From contig CAZTYE010000003.1 in NCBI GenBank assembly GCA_964617645.1, forward strand, positions 394,964-458,963: DNA of 64,000 bases, read 5' to 3'. Within the stretch, counting starts at the first letter, position 1. Each line of letters begins with the position of its first letter. Below are positions 24,995 to 34,498 of this stretch, piece after piece. The stretch comes from JADJGC01 sp964617645 (GTDB taxonomy: Bacteria; Zixibacteria; MSB-5A5; CAIYYT01). Under the pieces are notes generated by a model, which worked only from the letters and a program-made list of their open reading frames with translations, ran no database searches and was not told where the DNA came from. Made by a program: the position numbers and the translations under genes.

Positions 24995-26905
24995 CTATTT
25001 CTTGGGACGCATTTTCGCCAACGCGCGCTGAAAAGCGACGATGGCCGAATCGACTCCTGCCGGATCATACAAGGGCGCCGACACCGTGTCTTCGCCGCAG
25101 ACGAATAACTGCGCGCGATCCGTCGGAGCGAATCTGAGAAGTCCGTATGGGACTTCGCGACTTCCGTCGCCAAGATGCCGAACCACCAGCCGGGAGTGGA
25201 AGTCCTTCCAGACCGTAGCGAGCAGCGAATCATAACCCGGGCCTGCTACTGCAAGCTTGATCGGATAACGTGTCACGTGCAAGTATGCTGTTGCCAAATT
25301 CGGCAGCCGCAAGTCGTTCTTGGTTAGGCGCGAGCTGAAGACATAAAACATGATTCGTTCGAGAAAATTGAAGTATTCTTGATTGTTGGTCAAATACAGA
25401 AGCCGACTGACTGCGATGCCGGCCCGGGTATTCGCCTCGAAAGGGCGAAAATCGTATTTCGTTCGACCATAGCCATCGGCTTGGGAAGGCGATACAAGCA
25501 GGCCGCCATTCGCGTTATCCAGTAACCGATTCCGCAGAAACCCGGCGATGGACTCCGCAAGCTGCAAATAGCTGTCCCGACCTGCTGTTTCGTAGGCGTC
25601 AATCGCTGCGCTCAGTAGCGCAACATGGTCCGCCAACAACTCCGCCGGAGAGTCATTGCTCAGTAAATCATGGCGAAAGGCGCCGTCACCGGCTTTGGCG
25701 CGCGCATTGATCGTGTCCAGGGTCTGCAATGCGTAGTCTATCAGGTCGCGACGCTCGAGCGTTCGGCCTGCTCGAAGGTAGGCGCTGATCGCGGTTGCAT
25801 TCGCTGACAGGTACATCGAAGAGTCGACGGGCGGAATCCCGACCTGTTCACGCGCTGCTTGATCAAGCTTCTGATAATCGCGGAGATCAAGAACCTGGCC
25901 ATCGCGAACGACGAAACCTGCCTGGCTGTCGAACCAGCCCCAGCCACGACCGCTCTTTAGCCGTTCGTCGAGATACTTAATGATGCGCTCGACGACGTTG
26001 CGGTAGTCTCCGTTCTTGCTGATCGTGAACAAGTCGAGATAGTTCATCGCCAATTCCGCGTTGCCGCTGAGCGTTTTTTCGCCGGCAATCCCGCTCCAAT
26101 CGGCGAACAAAGCGCTGCGCGCAACACCGCCCCAAAGCGGATCCAACAGCTTTTGCTGCGCGACAAAGGTCTGCTCGATTTCGCCCTTGAACAGCAGACT
26201 CCCGTTCGGCGCCGTCGCCGTGAGCATGAAGTAGTTGACGTCGGGCAGTGGGAACTTCGGCTGATTCCCGAAACCGCCGTACGTCGAATCGTAGTGGTTG
26301 TAAATCGCGTTCTCGGCTTCGACCAAGAACTGCTCGTTCGGTCGCATAAAACGCGCGTTGGAAATTCCGTTGCGATAGAGGCTGTCGATCTGATCGGCCT
26401 GCATGCTGATAATTGCGGGAGTGACTTGCCAACCTTCGATCACGCGATCCAGAAGCACGCGAAATGAGTCAAGCGGCAGCAGCAGCCCGCCGCCGAATGT
26501 ACGGCCGTCGGGCGTCAGGAATATACAACTGGGAAACCCGCCGAAACCGTAAATCTCTTCGACGTGGGGGAACCGGGTCGCATCAACATAGATCGGAACG
26601 GTAGCTTCGTTGAGCGTTAACGCGACTTGTGAATCGGCGAAGACACCCAGTTCCATTTCGGCGCACTGGCGGCACCACGGTGTGGTGACGAATAGAAACA
26701 CCGGTCTTTCGCCGTCGGCGGCGCGCTTCAGTATGGACGCGTTCCACTCTTGCCACCGGACGGAACCGGTCGGGGCATGTGCCGTCGTGCCATTGCTTTG
26801 GCTTGATTGACATGCGGTCAATCCCAACCACAACAAAAGCGTCACGAGGATGGGACATATTTGTTGGCGTATCACGGGCGGCAAGATACGGTTGCGCTTG
26901 TACAA
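24995..26905 (-). CDS. Exported DUF255/thioredoxin-like lipoprotein (YyaL/SSP411 relative)
   Basis: A 636-residue protein with a lipoprotein signal: hydrophobic stretch 19-30 and lipobox LTAC with Cys32. A thioredoxin-like domain at about 50-165 has CxxC (Cys78, Cys81 in 'TTPWCRQCAEM'); the rest is an (alpha/alpha) barrel resembling the YyaL/spermatogenesis-associated protein 20 family ('GFGNQPKFPLPDVNYFML', 'GGLLVSPSQADGYGRTK'). Most relatives are cytosolic, so a lipid anchor is unusual. It starts at a TTG; a GTG ten codons later ('VIRQQICP') is an alternative that still keeps the signal. Function of the barrel is unknown; the CxxC suggests a redox role in the periplasm. Confidence 0.82.
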   Translation of the reverse strand: MYKRNRILPPVIRQQICPILVTLLLWLGLTACQSSQSNGTTAHAPTGSVRWQEWNASILKRAADGERPVFLFVTTPWCRQCAEMELGVFADSQVALTLNEATVPIYVDATRFPHVEEIYGFGGFPSCIFLTPDGRTFGGGLLLPLDSFRVLLDRVIEGWQVTPAIISMQADQIDSLYRNGISNARFMRPNEQFLVEAENAIYNHYDSTYGGFGNQPKFPLPDVNYFMLTATAPNGSLLFKGEIEQTFVAQQKLLDPLWGGVARSALFADWSGIAGEKTLSGNAELAMNYLDLFTISKNGDYRNVVERIIKYLDERLKSGRGWGWFDSQAGFVVRDGQVLDLRDYQKLDQAAREQVGIPPVDSSMYLSANATAISAYLRAGRTLERRDLIDYALQTLDTINARAKAGDGAFRHDLLSNDSPAELLADHVALLSAAIDAYETAGRDSYLQLAESIAGFLRNRLLDNANGGLLVSPSQADGYGRTKYDFRPFEANTRAGIAVSRLLYLTNNQEYFNFLERIMFYVFSSRLTKNDLRLPNLATAYLHVTRYPIKLAVAGPGYDSLLATVWKDFHSRLVVRHLGDGSREVPYGLLRFAPTDRAQLFVCGEDTVSAPLYDPAGVDSAIVAFQRALAKMRPKK

Positions 26906-26939
26906 GTCAATCTCCCTCTGGCCGGCAATCCGACCATTC

Positions 26940-28037
26940 TCACTTCGGCACCCTTAAGAGCAAAATGAGTCCGAAAACCAAGAACACCGCATTCGTGCCC
27001 CATGCGGCAATTATCGGGGAAAGCAGTCCGTTATGTCCCATCTCGATTGCGACCTTCACCATCGTGAAAAACACGAATGACACGCCCATCGACAGGCCGA
27101 AACTGATCCCCAATCCGGCGCGACGCGGATTTGATGCCAGCGCCACTCCGATCAGAATAATAATGACGTTAATCAACGGGAAGGAAATCTTGTTGTACAG
27201 ATCAACTACTTGTGCCGACACATTCTTTCCCAGAAGGCGGCTGACTTCGATGTAGCGCTGCAATTTGAAGTAGCCCATCGACAACGCATCCTGGCGCGTG
27301 AACCAGTCCTCGAACAACGTCGGCTGTTCACGCAGGCTGACGAAAGCCATCGAATCGATTTTGGTTGATCGAATCGGTTTCGCAGCGCCTTCGAGATCCC
27401 CGATATCGCGAATTTCAACGTCGGTGCCCCACCAGACGCTATCGCGCCAGAGGAAGCGATCAGTCGTGATGATTTGTCGCAAGTTCTTGCCGTCAAATTG
27501 CTGAATCTGCACGCCCTCGCCAGTCAGCGATTGCGAGTAGTAGGTCGTAAACTGGAAGATGCGGCCATCGAGCCCTTGAAACATCTGATTGCGATAGACG
27601 TTCGCCGCCTCCGCCTTGCGCTTCTCGAATTTCTCGGCGCGGATTTCGTTTTTGCGCTGATTCGATACCGGCAAGATAATCTCGCCAAACACCCAGAGTC
27701 CGCCGGCAATTACAAATCCGCCCACGATTAGCGTCAATGCAACGCGATAGAGCGAAACACCCGCCGCCTTCATCGCCGTCAATTCATTGCGCTTTGACAT
27801 GAGGCCAATCGAGAAAATCGATGCCAGCAGCGTGGCGATCGGGCACGTGAGCACAACAATGAAGGGCGTGAAGTACAGATAGTACTTGCCGATATCGATG
27901 GCGGTTGCGCCGGCTTCGACAAAGCGGCCGAGGTTTTCCACCAGATTGACCAAGTTGAATATGATAATGAAACAGAAGATCGAAACGAAAAAGGTCAGGA
28001 AGAAGCGCTGAAGCAGATAGCGCGCCAGAATGCTCAC
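26940..28037 (-). CDS. lptG: LptF/LptG family LPS-export permease (second of pair)
   Basis: A 365-residue YjgP/YjgQ family protein: three N-terminal helices (about 13-35, 55-80, 98-122), a periplasmic beta-jellyroll region (about 130-265), then three C-terminal helices. 'LATLLASIFSIGLMSKRNELTAMKAAG' region, with 'SKRNELTAMKAAG' as coupling helix, is the family signature. With its partner it forms the inner-membrane part of the Lpt bridge that extracts lipopolysaccharide. LptF and LptG cannot be told apart with certainty; the symbol is tentative. The start overlaps the partner's stop by 4 nt. The ATPase LptB is not encoded in this window. Confidence 0.85.
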   Translation of the reverse strand: MSILARYLLQRFFLTFFVSIFCFIIIFNLVNLVENLGRFVEAGATAIDIGKYYLYFTPFIVVLTCPIATLLASIFSIGLMSKRNELTAMKAAGVSLYRVALTLIVGGFVIAGGLWVFGEIILPVSNQRKNEIRAEKFEKRKAEAANVYRNQMFQGLDGRIFQFTTYYSQSLTGEGVQIQQFDGKNLRQIITTDRFLWRDSVWWGTDVEIRDIGDLEGAAKPIRSTKIDSMAFVSLREQPTLFEDWFTRQDALSMGYFKLQRYIEVSRLLGKNVSAQVVDLYNKISFPLINVIIILIGVALASNPRRAGLGISFGLSMGVSFVFFTMVKVAIEMGHNGLLSPIIAAWGTNAVFLVFGLILLLRVPK

Positions 28038-29389
28038 CGGGAAGCGCTCCGCCAGAATATGGATTTCATCGCCGAAGCGAAGCTCTTCTCACTCCGCACC
28101 CAATAAATCAAGACGATACCCACCGCCGTCAGCAGGATATTCGCCGCCCACATGGCAATCCAAGCCGGAATGATCAGGCGGTCGGCCAACTGCTCGCCGC
28201 CGATCAAGAACGCCCAATAAACCGTGAAGAGCGCGATCGAAATTCCGACGGACAGCGCCATGCCGCCGCCGCGACTGACAACGCCAAGCGGAGCGCCGAT
28301 CAGGATGAATGCCAAACAGGCGGCGGGGAGCGAATACTTCTTGTGAATCTCGACCGAATATTTCGCCACAAGCTTGGTGTTCGTGATGATCTGCGTCAAC
28401 CGCGTCTTGAACAGCCGTGTCGCCTTATCGATGTCCGCCGCCACCGTCGAAAAACGCCATTCGCGCCACTCGGGCGTGCCGGGGGTCGCCGACGATGCCG
28501 CCGGCAGCGGGAATGCCAGCGCCCGCAGCAGCGCCGAGTCGGTATCGACAACTGTCGCCGCGCGATAATCGGCGATCTCCTTTTCCCAGCCGTGAACCTT
28601 GTCGAGCATCTGCATCGCCGACATTTCGCGGTCACCGCGATAATCCTGATCCGTTTCCTTCAGGCGAGTTTCAAGGTTGCCGACCTTGAAAGTCTGCGAC
28701 GCAAACTCGGAAATTCGATAATCGCTCAATTGCTCTCGGTTCTGCTCGTGTACCTGACCGGAGAAGAGCAGGAAGGAAATCGCCTCATCTTGCGGTTGAA
28801 ACTCAACGATGCCGGAATCGGCGGTTATTGTGCGATTCATGTTCGGATTGGTGCGGTCGTAGATCACCGCGCGCTTGATTCGCGAAGTTTTGTGGTTGAT
28901 GTCGTCGACTAACACGATGTAGCCCGGAATGTTCTCAAGGAAGACTCCCGATTGCAGTTGAAAGGTCGGTCGGAGGCGTCCAATATCGCTGCGTAGATTG
29001 GACGCCATATGGTTGGCGTCCGGAAGCACATCGTTGTTAAACCAAATCAATGCCGCCCCGATCAGCCCGGCAACGACGAAGACCGGAATCATCAATCGAA
29101 TCAGATCAATACCGAGCGACTTTAGCGCCAAGACTTCCCGGTCGGCCGTGAATCTCCCGAAAGCCATCAACGTCGCAACCAGAACGGCCATCGGCACAGC
29201 CAGAGCCAACATCCACGCAAGATTCAAGAACAGGAACTTGATTACCGTCCACGTCGAGAGATCTTTGCCGATGATCAGCTCCAGCATGTGCGGGATGAAG
29301 TCAATAATCAGGACAAAAGTAATGATGCAGAACGCGAAGAAAAACGGGCCGATGTGCTCGCGCAGCACATATCGAGTCAAAATCCACAC
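28034..29389 (-). CDS. lptF: LptF/LptG family LPS-export permease (first of pair)
   Basis: A 451-residue member of the same family. 'RYVLREHIGPFFFAFCIITF' is the usual helix 1; 'RFTADREVLALKSLGIDLIR' is the coupling segment; the C-terminal helices include 'LPAACLAFILIGAPLGVVSR'. The periplasmic domain is about 80 residues longer than its partner's because of an insert near 235-310. The name lptF versus lptG is tentative. It is first in the two-gene operon and is followed by lptG with a 4-nt overlap. Confidence 0.85.
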   Translation of the reverse strand: MWILTRYVLREHIGPFFFAFCIITFVLIIDFIPHMLELIIGKDLSTWTVIKFLFLNLAWMLALAVPMAVLVATLMAFGRFTADREVLALKSLGIDLIRLMIPVFVVAGLIGAALIWFNNDVLPDANHMASNLRSDIGRLRPTFQLQSGVFLENIPGYIVLVDDINHKTSRIKRAVIYDRTNPNMNRTITADSGIVEFQPQDEAISFLLFSGQVHEQNREQLSDYRISEFASQTFKVGNLETRLKETDQDYRGDREMSAMQMLDKVHGWEKEIADYRAATVVDTDSALLRALAFPLPAASSATPGTPEWREWRFSTVAADIDKATRLFKTRLTQIITNTKLVAKYSVEIHKKYSLPAACLAFILIGAPLGVVSRGGGMALSVGISIALFTVYWAFLIGGEQLADRLIIPAWIAMWAANILLTAVGIVLIYWVRSEKSFASAMKSIFWRSASR

Positions 29390-29441
29390 GCGGTCATTCT
29401 ACAATCGGTTAGCCGCTGTCGGCAAGGGAATCTTTGCGCGC

Positions 29442-30413
29442 TCAGGAGCCGATTGGCCGGCTCGGCGTCATGCCTTTCAGCAATGCCTGATTCAACCGTC
29501 GCAAGACCATAAGCAGACATCCGAAAGCGATCATGATACCGCCGACGAGTTCCCGGAAAGTTGGCAACTGGCCGAACGCCAGTAAAGCGATGATCAGCAC
29601 GAACACCGGTTGGGCTTGACTAATCACCGCCGCCTTGGACAGCGCCATCCGCTTAAGGCCGGCCAAATAGAGCAGCCGCGTTAACAGCGGTCCCAAAAAC
29701 CCAAGTGCAATGACGCCGTACCACACCTGGTCGAGACCTTCCCAGTTGCGACTGACCGCCGCAAAGATGATCCAATACATGGCGCACATCAGCACATTCC
29801 GAACGGCAGTCAGAAGGAGTGGCGGAATAGACTTGAGCGCGTTCTTGGAGCAGAACTCGGCAAATCCAAAAAGCAGCGCGCCGCCAAGAACCAGCCAGAA
29901 TCCGAGTGAATATTCCACTCGAAGATTCAGTCGCATGATGACAATGCCCGCAATCGAGACCAATGCGCCAATCGTTTCCCACCACGTAAATCGTTCCTTG
30001 AGGAAGATCACCCCGAATATGATAGCGACGGGAACCTCCGCCCGATTGAGAAACGCTGCCAGAGAAGGGTCCATCAATTGCACTCCTGACCAGAAGGCCA
30101 GCACCGAGAGCATTGATGTCAGGGCGAAGAGCCAAAGCCACTTCCAGCCCGACCGCGGTATCGTGCGCAGCGCCGATACTCCGTAAATCGGGATCGCCGC
30201 AGCGACCAGCGCAATCGAGGCAACGGTAAAAATCAGGCTGTTCATCAAGAACGGCGAGATCGACGCCAGATTCCATTTGCCGACAACCGTGGCGGCGGCC
30301 GAGGCTAATGCGGAGCCAACGGCATAGAGGTATCCGGTACGGCGATATTGTGGCGAAGGTGAGTCTTTGAAGGCGTCTGAGTCCGGAAGATGTTGATCCG
30401 TTGGTGTTGACAT
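29442..30413 (-). CDS. EamA/DMT family transporter
   Basis: A 323-residue transporter with ten hydrophobic segments in two EamA repeats. The repeat ends show the usual 'NRAEVPVAIIFGVIFLKERF' and 'ISQAQPVFVLIIALLAFG' motifs. A 25-residue hydrophilic N-terminus precedes the first helix. Such proteins export amino acids, nucleosides or other small metabolites; the substrate is not visible. It lies 52 nt upstream of the lptF/lptG pair on the same strand. Confidence 0.88.
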   Translation of the reverse strand: MSTPTDQHLPDSDAFKDSPSPQYRRTGYLYAVGSALASAAATVVGKWNLASISPFLMNSLIFTVASIALVAAAIPIYGVSALRTIPRSGWKWLWLFALTSMLSVLAFWSGVQLMDPSLAAFLNRAEVPVAIIFGVIFLKERFTWWETIGALVSIAGIVIMRLNLRVEYSLGFWLVLGGALLFGFAEFCSKNALKSIPPLLLTAVRNVLMCAMYWIIFAAVSRNWEGLDQVWYGVIALGFLGPLLTRLLYLAGLKRMALSKAAVISQAQPVFVLIIALLAFGQLPTFRELVGGIMIAFGCLLMVLRRLNQALLKGMTPSRPIGS

Positions 30414-30544
30414 AGCGGTCCGCCTACGGCGCTCAAGAAACCGGATCGCAACATATTGTCAAGTACGCTGTTGCCGGGCGGCTCGCAGTGGTTGCCGCTG
30501 GGTCAAGATCGCTTACTGACTCGGCCCCTGGAATTACATCAGAA

Positions 30545-30581
30545 AGCAAGCGGGCGGCTCCTGAGGAGTCGCCCGCTTGCT
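30545..30581 (-). terminator. Terminator of the 30609-31658 lipoprotein gene
   Basis: A 12-bp perfect stem (30545-30556 with 30570-30581) is extended inward by CTCC/GGAG. It lies just after the stop of the minus-strand lipoprotein gene. The T-tract is weak (TTTCT). Confidence 0.75.
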
Positions 30582-30608
30582 CATTTCATAACGTATCGGA
30601 GGGTCTTC

Positions 30609-31658
30609 TCATTTGATTCCGCGAATGTGAAACGCGAAAGCCGAGTTTCTGCACATCTCAATCCACTGCCCGGTCATCGGTAACTGGTTAACTGTCGGCG
30701 ACGGCGCCCAGCCGAATTCACCTTTGATGACGCCCTTCAGATTGCGGTTCATGTCGGTATAAAATCCGGCGAATTGTCCGTGACCCGTACCGCAAATCGG
30801 ACACATTGACGGGTCGTCATAGTACCACGTTCCGTACACATAGTACTTTACTACGGTGAGCGCGCCCTCTGAGACGACACCTTCAAATGTTCGCAGCCCA
30901 GTATTGGATGTGGCAAACGTTCCGGCAAACGGTCCCACGGGCGATCCATCGGCGTTGAGCCACTCGCCTTGAATCGAACCGGTGGCGCCGCCAAGATCAT
31001 CTCGAATCCAGAAGCCGTTAATCATTCCGGCGGGACAGGTGTTCGAATATATCTTGCGCGCGGCAATTGCGAACCCCAGCGTGTTGTTGACCAGGTGGAA
31101 TTCCGTCAGGTTGCTTAACTCCTCAAGGCCGTAGCTGATCGCAAAGGGGTCCGTATCGAAAGTCAGTAGGGGCTGTGTCACGTACACGATGTCCTTATCA
31201 ACGTAGAGCAGGCAGTTGATGCCGTCGAAATCGTTGGTCGTAAACGACTCCCAGGCCACGAGCGCAGGATTGTTCGTCGGAATTAGGTGATCCTGATTTG
31301 TCTCAAAACTGACCGTGTGCAGCACGTCAAAAGTCACAACGCCGTTAACCGAGACTGTCCCGCTCCAGTCGACCGTCGTCCCCGGGTTGCCGCCAAGGTT
31401 CATCAAGCTGCCCCAAAGGATCGTGATCGCATAAACGTCATAATTGGCATATGGCGGTGAATCGGCGGGATTGCCGCCGCGAATGTGCGTCATCGCCGGA
31501 TCCAACTCCATCGGCACCGGCATCGCGAACCGATCAATCAACTTCTGGACATCTGCTGGAACCTGATTTTCGCCGGCCGGCGTTGTTGTGCGATCCTCGC
31601 TGCAACTCCATGCTGCAGCCAAGATCAGTGTCAGCAGAATCAGCAAAGACTTGCGCAT
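30609..31658 (-). CDS. Predicted lipoprotein of unknown function
   Basis: A 349-residue protein with a lipoprotein signal ('MRKSLLILLTLILAAAWSC', Cys19 lipidated). The mature part looks all-beta. Near the end there is a CxxC-like 'SMCPICGTGHGQFAG' and isolated cysteines that may form a disulfide. A repeat-like pattern ('GTVSVNGVVTFDVLH', 'GVVSEGALTVVKYYVYG') suggests two related beta domains. No family recognised. It is monocistronic, bounded by a terminator downstream and about 270 nt of featureless DNA upstream (31659-31931). Confidence 0.75.
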   Translation of the reverse strand: MRKSLLILLTLILAAAWSCSEDRTTTPAGENQVPADVQKLIDRFAMPVPMELDPAMTHIRGGNPADSPPYANYDVYAITILWGSLMNLGGNPGTTVDWSGTVSVNGVVTFDVLHTVSFETNQDHLIPTNNPALVAWESFTTNDFDGINCLLYVDKDIVYVTQPLLTFDTDPFAISYGLEELSNLTEFHLVNNTLGFAIAARKIYSNTCPAGMINGFWIRDDLGGATGSIQGEWLNADGSPVGPFAGTFATSNTGLRTFEGVVSEGALTVVKYYVYGTWYYDDPSMCPICGTGHGQFAGFYTDMNRNLKGVIKGEFGWAPSPTVNQLPMTGQWIEMCRNSAFAFHIRGIK

Positions 31659-31931
31659 AGCTTCCTCACATTCGTCTTTGGCTTGTGTTCCTTCTGGTCA
31701 AACGGAAATGTACAGTCACACGGATATGACGCGCGAGACGCTTATCTTGTAGAAGAAGATTAATGCATTTCTGGGCATGCGCAAGTAGGTAAATGGGATT
31801 GAGTTCGAGATTTTCCGGCATTCCTGTGCGACGAAGCCTTGCCCCGCGTCTTCCGAATCCCTGACCACCGATTAGCCGACGACTTTGGCGCCCAAGAAGA
31901 TAGGAGATTTCCGGCGATTCCGATTGAATAG

Positions 31932-32285
31932 TCAGCTTCTGAGGCCGCGTTCCAAGCTTAGGTTTCGTTCCGGTATCCAACCGAACTCGCCGCGTTGGTT
32001 TCTGCACCAGAGCCAGCCGCCAACGTGCTCTACTTCGGTAACCTGATCACCGACCTGCGCTGCAAGTTCCGTTGCATCGTAATCGCGATTCAATGTGGAG
32101 TTTTCGCTGTTGCGATCAAGATACGATTCCGGAATCCACCCGGCTTGGCCGTCATCGCCGGTGCACCAAAGAAACTCCGGCCACTCGTCGTCGCGCCGAC
32201 CGACGGTGACTCTCGCTCCGGCCTTTAGCTCCAGCGGCGGATAGGCAGGCGGTCGATGCATTGCGATGACGCGATGGCTGGGCAT
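31932..32285 (-). CDS. Small protein with two SH3-like domains
   Basis: A 117-residue soluble protein made of two SH3-type repeats: 'LKAGARVTVGRRDDEWPEFLW' region (residues 20-40), closing with 'GWIPESYL', and 'GDQVTEVEHVGGWLWCRN', closing with 'FGWIPERNL'. The paired pattern is typical of a group of small stand-alone SH3 proteins with no known partner; there is no signal peptide. I chose the ATG at 32285 because the family starts just before an 'RVI' motif; an ATG at 32306 is possible. No ribosome binding site is evident. Confidence 0.75.
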   Translation of the reverse strand: MPSHRVIAMHRPPAYPPLELKAGARVTVGRRDDEWPEFLWCTGDDGQAGWIPESYLDRNSENSTLNRDYDATELAAQVGDQVTEVEHVGGWLWCRNQRGEFGWIPERNLSLERGLRS

Positions 32286-32361
32286 GAGGCAATGAAGCGA
32301 GCGCATCGATTGCAGTCAACTCGCAATGCGGGCCAGTTGTCCTCGCCCCCTGCCAGTGCGA

Positions 32362-33471
32362 CTACTCCGCCACCGCCGCCGCAACCGGCTGACTGGCCGC
32401 AGGGTCTTCGCTCTTGATGATCTCAAGCTGCTTGATGAGTTCGACCTCGAGTTGATCGGGCGGAAACTTGCCGATCACCTTACCGTGCCGCACGAGCGCA
32501 AGGAGGTCCGCCGAGCCGACCACGCCCAAATCGGCATCGCCGACTTCACCGGGGCCGTTGACATTGCAGCCCATGACTGCAACTTTGATCGGTTTCTTGA
32601 TCCCCTCGAGCACCTTCTCGACGCGACCGATCAGACCGAAAAGATCGGTTTGCAAGCGACCGCACGTCGGACAACTGACCAGATCGGGCGCATTGCTGAA
32701 AAACCCCAGCGATTGGAGGATCTTTTTCCCGACTTTGATCTCTTCGACCGGGTCAGCCGACAACGAAACGCGCACGGTGTCGCCGATGCCTTCATGAAGC
32801 AGTAATCCGAAAGCAACCGACGATTTGATCGTGCCGCCCATGAGCGGGCCGGCCTCAGTCACGCCGAGATGCAGTGGGTAATCCACCAGCTTGGCGATCT
32901 TGCGGTAGCCCTCGACCATGCCGGGGACTTCGGATGACTTCATCGAAATGCAAATGTCGCAAAAGTCCATCTCCTCCAAAAGACGCACTTTGCGCAGCGC
33001 GGACTCGACCAATGCGTCCGGATTGTAGCGCCCCATCGACTTGACCAAGTCCCATTCGAGCGAACCGGTGTTGACGCCGATGCGAATCGGCAGGCCGCGT
33101 TCTTTACAAACCGCGACGACGGTTTCCATCTTGGTGTCGTCGCCGATATTGCCGGGATTGGTGCGGATCTTGTCGACGCCTTGCTCGGCAGCGATCAGCG
33201 CAAGCCGGTAGTGAAAGTGAATATCCGCCACGAGCGGGATATTGATTTGCCGGCGAATTTCGCCCAGCGACTCGGCGTCCTCTTTATTGAGAACCGCCAC
33301 GCGAACAATGTCGCAGCCGACGTCCTCAAGGCGTTTAATCTGCGCGACGGTGGCATCGATGTCGCGAGTCTGAGTCGTCGTCATCGACTGCACCGACACC
33401 GGCGCATCGCCACCAACGAAAACGTTGCCGACTTTGATCTGACGGGATTTTCTACGCGGTTGGTTGAACAT
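32362..33471 (-). CDS. ispG: 4-hydroxy-3-methylbut-2-en-1-yl diphosphate synthase
   Basis: A 369-residue [4Fe-4S] enzyme making HMBPP from MEcPP in the MEP isoprenoid pathway. TIM-barrel domain: 'VQSMTTTQTRDIDATVAQI', 'ADIHFHYRLA', 'KIRTNPGNIG'. Cluster ligands Cys267, Cys270, Cys302 and Glu309 ('SCPTCGR', 'GCNVNGPGE') match E. coli GcpE. The length equals the short bacterial form without the plant-type insert. The ATG at 33471 is chosen by family length; it lies inside the end of ispH (20-nt overlap), so synthesis of the two successive enzymes is coupled. Confidence 0.97.
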   Translation of the reverse strand: MFNQPRRKSRQIKVGNVFVGGDAPVSVQSMTTTQTRDIDATVAQIKRLEDVGCDIVRVAVLNKEDAESLGEIRRQINIPLVADIHFHYRLALIAAEQGVDKIRTNPGNIGDDTKMETVVAVCKERGLPIRIGVNTGSLEWDLVKSMGRYNPDALVESALRKVRLLEEMDFCDICISMKSSEVPGMVEGYRKIAKLVDYPLHLGVTEAGPLMGGTIKSSVAFGLLLHEGIGDTVRVSLSADPVEEIKVGKKILQSLGFFSNAPDLVSCPTCGRLQTDLFGLIGRVEKVLEGIKKPIKVAVMGCNVNGPGEVGDADLGVVGSADLLALVRHGKVIGKFPPDQLEVELIKQLEIIKSEDPAASQPVAAAVAE

Positions 33472-34378
33472 CTTTCCGATACTGGGCAAAAGACTTGTAT
33501 TCAAAGAGCTTGGGATCAGAATTCTCGAAGTCGATTCCGACTCCGGTCTGCAGGGCGCGTAACATCGTCTCGACGGCGAAATTGGGTGTCGAAGCGCCGG
33601 CCGTGAGACCAACTCTTTCGACACCATCGAACCACTTCCAGTCAATCTGCGTCGGGTGGTCAATCAAGTAGGCTTTGCCGCATAATTCTTCGGCGATGTC
33701 GCGCAAGCGCTGAGAATTGCCGGAGCTTTGCGAGCCGATGACGAGCACCAAGTCCATTTCCGGGGCGAGTTGGTGGATCGCGTGTTGGCGCTTGTCGGTG
33801 GCGTCGCAAATCGTGTCGACGATTTTGATCCCGGGATAGACTTCTCGCATTTTGGCGCAGACCTTGGCGAATGCCTGGACGCCGCGCGTCGTCTGGGTGA
33901 TCAAGGCGACTTTGCCGTCGAACTTGGGCAGATGCTTGATATCCTCGTACTCGGCGAGTAGATGAATGCGTTGATCGTCGATTCCCATCACGCCGTGAAC
34001 CTCGTCGTGTCCCGGTTCGCCATACAGGATGACTTCGTAACCTTCGGCGAGCAATTCGCGGGTGAACGTGTGGACGTTTTCCACCAGCGGACAAGTAGTG
34101 TCGACGATATTGAGACCCTTATTGTGCGCCTCTTCCTTAAGTTTCGGCGACAACCCGTGCGCCGAAATCACCAAAGTGCCCGACTCGATCCTTTCGAGAG
34201 TATTTTCTTGGCCGACGCCGCGCGTTTTGAAAAAATCGACGACCTGGCGATTGTGCACGATTTCTTTGAGAATCGTCACGTCACCGGTAAACTTGTTCTT
34301 GGCCTCAGCCGCCATGTTAATGGCGCGTTCTACGCCCCAGCAAAAACCGAGTTCTCTTGCGAAGAATATCTTGATCAT
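33452..34378 (-). CDS. ispH: 4-hydroxy-3-methylbut-2-enyl diphosphate reductase
   Basis: A 308-residue [4Fe-4S] enzyme that converts HMBPP to IPP and DMAPP, the last MEP step. Cluster cysteines are Cys13, Cys96 and Cys191 ('GFCWGVERA', 'DTTCPLV', 'DTICDATDKRQ'); catalytic His42, His124 and Glu126 ('GEPGHDEVHG') align with E. coli. It is the first gene of the ispH-ispG pair and lies 120 nt downstream of lipA on the same strand. Confidence 0.97.
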   Translation of the reverse strand: MIKIFFARELGFCWGVERAINMAAEAKNKFTGDVTILKEIVHNRQVVDFFKTRGVGQENTLERIESGTLVISAHGLSPKLKEEAHNKGLNIVDTTCPLVENVHTFTRELLAEGYEVILYGEPGHDEVHGVMGIDDQRIHLLAEYEDIKHLPKFDGKVALITQTTRGVQAFAKVCAKMREVYPGIKIVDTICDATDKRQHAIHQLAPEMDLVLVIGSQSSGNSQRLRDIAEELCGKAYLIDHPTQIDWKWFDGVERVGLTAGASTPNFAVETMLRALQTGVGIDFENSDPKLFEYKSFAQYRKDVQPTA

Positions 34379-34498
34379 CGTTTCAGTTAGTACGCTCGTT
34401 CATCCTTATCAGCCGCGTGAATCAAATCGTGTCGCCCACACTCGTGTCCCGCTTTGCGGGATTGCTGTCGGAGCGATCGCTTCACCTGCCGCCTTCGC

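Noticed and set aside
34472..34481. AGCGATCGCT palindrome like the cyanobacterial HIP1 element
   Set aside because: One isolated copy in a gap; HIP1 is only meaningful when highly repeated.
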